This document shows positions 59,307 to 64,000 of a stretch of DNA of 64,000 bases, piece by piece. The notes beneath the pieces are model-generated. The model saw only the letters and a list, made by a program, of their open reading frames with translations, was not told where the DNA came from and did not search any database. Each line of letters starts with the position of its first letter. The stretch's first letter is position 1. The stretch spans positions 11,695,577 through 11,759,576 of the forward strand of contig NC_134417.1 in NCBI RefSeq assembly GCF_030867145.1, written 5' to 3'. The position numbers were made by a program, and so were the translations under genes. Source of the stretch: Opisthocomus hoazin (Eukaryota > Chordata > Aves > Opisthocomiformes > Opisthocomidae).

Positions 59307-60641
59307 CTGCATGTAAAAAGTCAAAGGGAGATGGTTTTGAAAAGAGCACAGCTATACTTTTTTTTGCCTATTTTCCCTTTTTTTTATTTGGCATGCACTG
59401 AGGTAAGTGTCTAGAGTCTTCATTATCTGTAAAGGGTCCTTAAGGAAAAAAAAAAGTGCAGCACGTACTTTTTCTCTTCTGCTCCTGTGACTGGCATGCC
59501 TACAGGGTTTAAAATGGCACCTTCTCACCTAAAGTAACTTCACCACTGCAAGAAGAAAGTCTAAAATTTTCCGCCTCATCAAACAGATTCAAAGGGGAAG
59601 AAGGAGGCCTTACTGAACATGAACCTTCACTTGTACTAAATCTAATACTTTTAAAGGTCACCTGCAGCCCTGTCACCAAAACAACTGTTTTCTTTCTGCT
59701 GCTTCTACATTTCACTTTCTGTTCTTATGTGCAACACTCCTCCTGTGAGCTGACCTATTTACCTTGGTACAACTTTGCTTTTTTGGATGCAGCTAGCAAA
59801 GCAGTCTGTTGCGAGTCCTGTATGTTCACAACCTGCCATTTCTGCTGCAGGACTCACAAAATGTTTGTCATTGCATATAAAAGTGGAAATAGCAACATAA
59901 ACTTAACACAGCTTTAAGAAAAGCAGGGGCATCTAGACTGGCCTTACGCTATGATCACAGGCTGTTAAAAGCCTGGACAGCACTGGTCCAGGGATTACAA
60001 CATAAGGCTAGTTCCCAATACCTCATTTTCTGCTGACAAATCCTTTATCCCTGGAAAACCAAGCCATCCGTGAGATATGATCTTTGCAAGATGGCTCACT
60101 GGTGGGTCTTCCATTAGCTCGCCAGACTTGTGTCACATGTGGATTTTCTTGTTAGTTTTAATACGCATTGTCTTGTACCTGATCCAGGAAGTTTGGAAAA
60201 ATTCCATCTTTTGTGCCTACACAGGAAATTTTCATCTAGAGATCTCCATGGTTTGTACTAGGTGTAATTGTCAGTTACAGGCATCATTTCTTTCATGACT
60301 CATACAGTATTACTTATAAAATCTATTGTTTATGCAGCTATATTTATTTAAGCGTAACGACATTAGAAGGGAAAATAAGATGTGTCGCTATACCTTTAAT
60401 TGGTAGAATTACATTCCTGCTACTCGGACTGGTGCAGCTAAAGTCAGGTAACTATGTTCTACAAACAGGGGATGGGAGACCAGTGTCATATCAAGTTACC
60501 ACCAGCAAGCACTGTAGTTAAGTAATTATTGAATTCAGCTTTTACGGTACAGGATTAAAGGCTGTATTTACTGATAGCTCTGCATTTCTCCTCCTAAGTG
60601 TTGTGGTCAAACACTGCATGCTAGAAAGGAGCGTAACTCCT

Positions 60642-62110
60642 TTGGCTATCACTAATCACCTCCTTATTTTCCATGTGCCTTAGCGTAGTTTCCAGGAGCA
60701 TGTGCTCCATAATCTTGCCGGGCACAGAGGTGTGACTGACCACCTGTAGTTCCCTGGGTCTTCCTTTTTTCCCTTTCTAAAAACAGGCATTATGTTTCCC
60801 CTTTTCCAGTCAGCAGGAACTTCACCAGACTGCCACAGCTCCTCAGATGTGACTGATAGTGGCTTAGCAACTTCATCCACCAGTTCCGTCAGGACCCGTG
60901 GATGCATCTCATCAGGTCCCATGGACTTGTGCACCTTCAGGTTCCTTAGATGGTTTCGAACTGATCTTCTCTGACAGTGCATGGTTCTTCATTGTCCCAG
61001 TCCCTGACTTTGCCTTCTGTGACTTGGGCCGTGTGGCTGGAGCATTTGCCACTGAAGAGTGAGGCAACAAAGTTGCCGAGTACCTCAGCCTTCTCCATAT
61101 CCCAGGTAACCGGGGCTCCCATTTCCTTCCAGAGAGGGCCCATATTGTCCCTAGCCTTCCTTTTACCACTGACAGACTTCTAGAAGCTTTTCTTGTTGCC
61201 TTTGACATCCCTGTCCACATTTCATTCTATCTGTCAGGGCTTTAGCTTTCCTAACCTGTTCCCTGGCTGCTCAGACAATTTCTCTGTATTCCTCCCAGGC
61301 TACCCGTCCTTGCTTCCACCCTCTGTAGGCTTCCTTTTTGTGCCTGACTATGTCCAGGAGCTCCTTGTTCATCCATGCAGGCCTCCTGGCGTTTTTGCCT
61401 GATTTCCTCTTCGCTGGGATGCATTGCTCCTGAGCTTGGAGGGTGTGATCCCTGAATATTAACCAGCTTTCTTGGGCCCCTCTTCTCTCCCTGACTTTTA
61501 TCCCGTGGTACTCTGCCGAGCAGATCCCTGAAGAGACCAAAGTCCGCTCTCCTGAAGTCCAGGGGAGTGAGCTTGATGTGTGCCCCCCTCGCTGCCCTAA
61601 GGATCTTGAACTCCACCATTTCATGGCCACTGCAGCCAAAGCTGCCCTTGAGCTTCACATTCCCCACCAGCCCCGCCTTGTTGGTGAGAACAAGGTCCAG
61701 CATAGCACCTCTCCTCGTTGGCTCGTCTATCACTTGGAGAAGGAAGTTACCACCAGTGCATTCCAGGAACCTCCCGGATTGCTTATGCCCTGCTACGTTG
61801 TCCCTCCAACTGATTATCAGAGTGGTTGAAGTCCACCACAAGGACCAGGAATTGTGAACGTGAGGCTGCTCCTGTCTGTCTATAGTGGGCCTCATCTGCT
61901 CGGTCTTCCTGGTCAGGTGGCCTGTAGGAGACCCCCACTACAATGTCACCTGTCCCTGTCCTCCCTTTGATCCTGACCCATAAGCTCTTCTCATCTGGCC
62001 CCAGGCAGAGCTCCACGCTCTCCAGCCGGCCACTGACGTAGAGGGCGACACCCCTCATCTCCCCTGCCTGTCCTTTCTCAAGGAAGAGCCTGTATCCTTT
62101 CATTCCAACG
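60642..62110 (-). pseudogene. CR1 ORF2 remnant: endonuclease and start of reverse transcriptase
   Basis: The apurinic-like endonuclease domain is spread over two frames. About 62,103-61,810 contains KGYRLF, GVALYVSGRLE, SLWVRIKGRTGTGDIVVGVSYRPPDQED and DFNHSD. About 61,810-61,500 contains [34 protein letters not shown] and [11 protein letters not shown]. After a second shift the linker ([21 protein letters not shown], 61,460-61,271) reaches an in-frame stop near 61,269. The RT lead-in follows ([35 protein letters not shown], to about 60,730). It shifts frame again and ends at about 60,642. The element therefore stops before the RT active site. Confidence 0.88.
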
Positions 62111-62237
62111 CTCCAGTCATAGGAGCCGTCCCACCACGTCTCCCCGATACCAGTAGGATCACAGCCCTGCAGGCGTGCGCACGTCTCTGTCTCCTCCTGT
62201 TTATTCCCCCCATGCTGGGTGTGTTTGCACAGAGGCG

Positions 62238-62276
62238 TTTCAGCTGGGCATTTCAGCTGGGCATTTCAGCTGGGCC
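62238..62276 (-). repeat. 13-bp triplicate repeat between CR1 ORF1 and ORF2
   Basis: The unit TTTCAGCTGGGCA is repeated three times in tandem (38-50, 51-63 and 64-76 after 62,200), the last with a final C. It lies in the region between the ORF1 stop and the first recognisable ORF2 endonuclease block. Confidence 0.85.
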
Positions 62277-62401
62277 TCCAGGCGCTGCCTGGAGTTCCTT
62301 CGTGCTGCCCTTCAGGTGCTCTCCTGCTGACCTGTGATCCTTCTCCAGGCTCTCAAACTGGTAGCAGTGGGATGGATTGAGGTTCCCCTCCCCCAGCATC
62401 C

Positions 62402-63954
62402 TTAGTTTAAAGCCCTCTTCACCAGCCTGGCAAGCCCCTGACCGAAGATGCTCTTTCCCTTCTCTGACAGATGGACCCCATCAGCCCCCAAGTTTCTCAA
62501 AGTGAGTCCCATGGCTTAAGTAACCAGACCCCTGGCTGTGGCACCAGTCCTGTAACCAGTGTTAAGTTGCCAGATTCGACCAGCCCTTTTCAACCCCTTC
62601 CCTTTGACTGGGGGGACTGAGGAAAAAATGGCCTGCGCTCCACAAAGTGCCTCACCACCGCTCCCAGGGCTGTGTAATCCTTCTTGGTTCTCCTCAGGCT
62701 GCTTTTGGCTATATCGTTCATGGCCCACATGAAACAACAGCAGCGGATAACAGTGGACTGTACAAGGCTCAGCAGTCTGCTGGTGACGACCCTGATACGA
62801 GCCCCTGGTAAGCAGCACACCTCTCCAGAGAGAGTGTCAGGCTGGCAAATGGGTGCCTCCGTACCCCTCAGAAGAAAGTCATCTGCTACAATCACCCATC
62901 GCCTTTTCTTGCGCTAGTTGTTACATGGGGAGCCGACTGGGCTGCCTTACTCCGCTCCAGCGTCTCTCCTGATGTGACAGGTCTTTCCTCTTCAGTCTGC
63001 GGAGCAGTGAAGCGGTTTTGCAAGGGCACCTCAGGCTGTGGGGAAGTCTCTTCCTCCAGTTGGTCCTTGCTGTTGCAGGTTTCCATTCTTCTGCATGATT
63101 GGCCCCCCTCCCCTCTGTGCTGGTAGGGGAGTTTTTGGCTGTTTGGCCATGGGCTGCGGGTCTGCTACAGACTGCACCTGGAACCAGCTGTCAGCCTCCC
63201 TGCAGCTCAGCCCCCTGCCACAGGAGGTCCTCCCTCAGGCACACCTTCTGCAGGGAGGTCTGCTGCCTGTCCCTGCCCCAGGAGAAAGGCCGAGGCACCT
63301 CTGCCAGCCTGAGGTCTGTGCTGCCGCCTCTCCCTTCAGCAGCTCCATTTGGGTGGAGGCATCAGCCACCGCTGGGGTAGGTGGCACAGACCCCCCAGCC
63401 AGAGCTGCAGCCTTTGCTCTCAGACAAGTGCCCACCATTCTGCCCGGAGGGCCAGGTGGGATGAGTGCCCTTGACCCGTGCAGGCGGTCACAGAGTTGCT
63501 GGGTGAGGTGCACTTCAGGTCTCCCGCTCGGTCAGTGGAGCGTGCCCTCTGTCACGTCCGGCCCCAGCTGACGCACCACGCTCCCTTCGCAGCGCTCCCG
63601 AGGCCGCTTTCGATGGGTGTGCGGGCGGTCGCGGTTGCTCTGGCAATGCCCAGGCCTGGTCAGGTCTGCCACAAGAGCTGCTGGCTCCTGGTGGGTCCCC
63701 ATGCTGCCCCAGTGGGTCCCAGCCCAAGGAAAGCCCCTGTGTGCTGAGATCTGCCACGCCACTGCAGGTTGGGCTGGCTCGTGAGCAGCTCCCCTTGGGG
63801 ACTGGCAATTCTGATACTCTTTTTGTCTAAAACCCGTCACCTGGTATCTTCTCTGAATGTCTCTTACTTTTAACTTTAATATGCACTGTGTACAGCTGTT
63901 CTCTACGCACATGCCCCATGTCATCTGTGATTTTACAGACACCTGCGAATCCAT
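62402..63954 (-). pseudogene. CR1 ORF1 remnant with SGNH-esterase-like domain
   Basis: ORF1 of CR1 elements encodes a nucleic-acid-binding protein with a C-terminal SGNH/GDSL esterase-like domain. The frame starts near 63,954 (MDSQVSVKSQ, with a CVENSCTQC cysteine cluster). It continues with frameshifts through a low-complexity region and resumes at about 62,895 in the esterase part (LLRGTEAPIC, CCLPGAR). It ends in the block-V-like motif DGVHLSEKGKSI (DGVH at 62,471-62,482) and a stop at 62,402-62,404. The segment aligned with the catalytic GDS block reads ADDFLLRG, so the serine appears to be replaced by Phe. At least two frame changes occur, so it is a pseudogene. Confidence 0.8.
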
Positions 63955-64000
63955 CGTCCTCTCCTTCCTAAGCCAGAGTCCATCTGTTCCTTCTGTGAAA

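Larger units (their letters stand above)
59307..64000 (-). other. TFDP2: TFDP2 intron continuing beyond the window
   Basis: No upstream TFDP2 exon could be recognised up to the window edge. The intron is therefore at least 4.7 kb, and its distal 3.4 kb consists of a large decayed CR1. Confidence 0.75.
60600..64000 (-). mobile_element. Large decayed CR1 LINE with 5' regions but no 3' end
   Basis: Reading on the - strand from about 63,960 to about 60,600, the order is ORF1 N-terminal part, ORF1 esterase domain, ORF2 endonuclease and the start of the reverse transcriptase. Similarity fades at about 60,600-60,650, before the RT catalytic motifs. The RT body, C-terminus and 3' UTR are missing. 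Several frameshifts and stop codons mean it is inactive. The 5' boundary may lie just beyond the window. Preserving 5' regions while losing the 3' end is the reverse of the usual CR1 pattern. Confidence 0.9.

Noticed and set aside
61567-61857. + strand frames of about 83-96 codons at 61.57-61.86 kb
   Set aside because: They are antisense to the recognisable CR1 endonuclease sequence.
63038-63747. 177- and 89-codon + strand frames at the right end
   Set aside because: They are antisense shadows of the CR1 ORF1 remnant, which reads on the - strand.

Overview
The window is vertebrate nuclear DNA, almost certainly from a bird. It has AT-rich introns and intergenic DNA, GC-rich CpG islands, no SINE-like elements that I can see, and interspersed repeats that are recognisably CR1 LINEs with the CR1-type 3' tail. 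It holds one complete protein-coding gene and the 3' end of a second. They lie in convergent orientation, the same gene order as ATP1B3-TFDP2 in mammals.

Region by region: (1) 1-4,100 is upstream intergenic DNA with no recognisable gene and a GC-rich block at about 2,600-3,050. (2) 4,150-5,600 is a CpG-island promoter with GC boxes, an inverted CCAAT box and a near-consensus CTCF site. (3) 4,971-30,463 is ATP1B3 on the + strand, encoding the beta-3 subunit of Na+/K+-ATPase. Its seven coding exons join into a continuous 280-codon reading frame with every intron GT-AG, and its 3' UTR carries two candidate poly(A) signals. (4) About 31,220-44,790 is intergenic. It includes an orphan CpG island (40,490-41,590) with no identifiable gene and a CR1 3' fragment. 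(5) 44,790-59,306 on the - strand is the 3' part of TFDP2, encoding the E2F dimerisation partner DP-2. Three coding exons and a long probable 3' UTR are present; the remaining exons lie beyond the right edge. (6) 57,082-64,000 is TFDP2 intronic DNA dense in CR1. There are two abutting 3' fragments and one large decayed copy carrying ORF1 (SGNH-esterase type) and the endonuclease/early reverse-transcriptase part of ORF2, but no 3' end.

The two genes have unrelated functions: ATP1B3 is a membrane glycoprotein of the sodium pump, TFDP2 a cell-cycle transcription factor. Nothing suggests an operon-like relationship, only conserved synteny. Nearly all other open reading frames over 60 codons are chance ORFs in GC-rich islands or lie within CR1 sequence. 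I found no tRNA, rRNA, CRISPR or intact mobile element. I did not find a convincing new biological system. The best leads are the orphan CpG island, the 3'-truncated CR1, the recursive-splice-like motif in ATP1B3 intron 1, the CTCF-like promoter site, and the 3' UTR G-quadruplex motif between two poly(A) signals.
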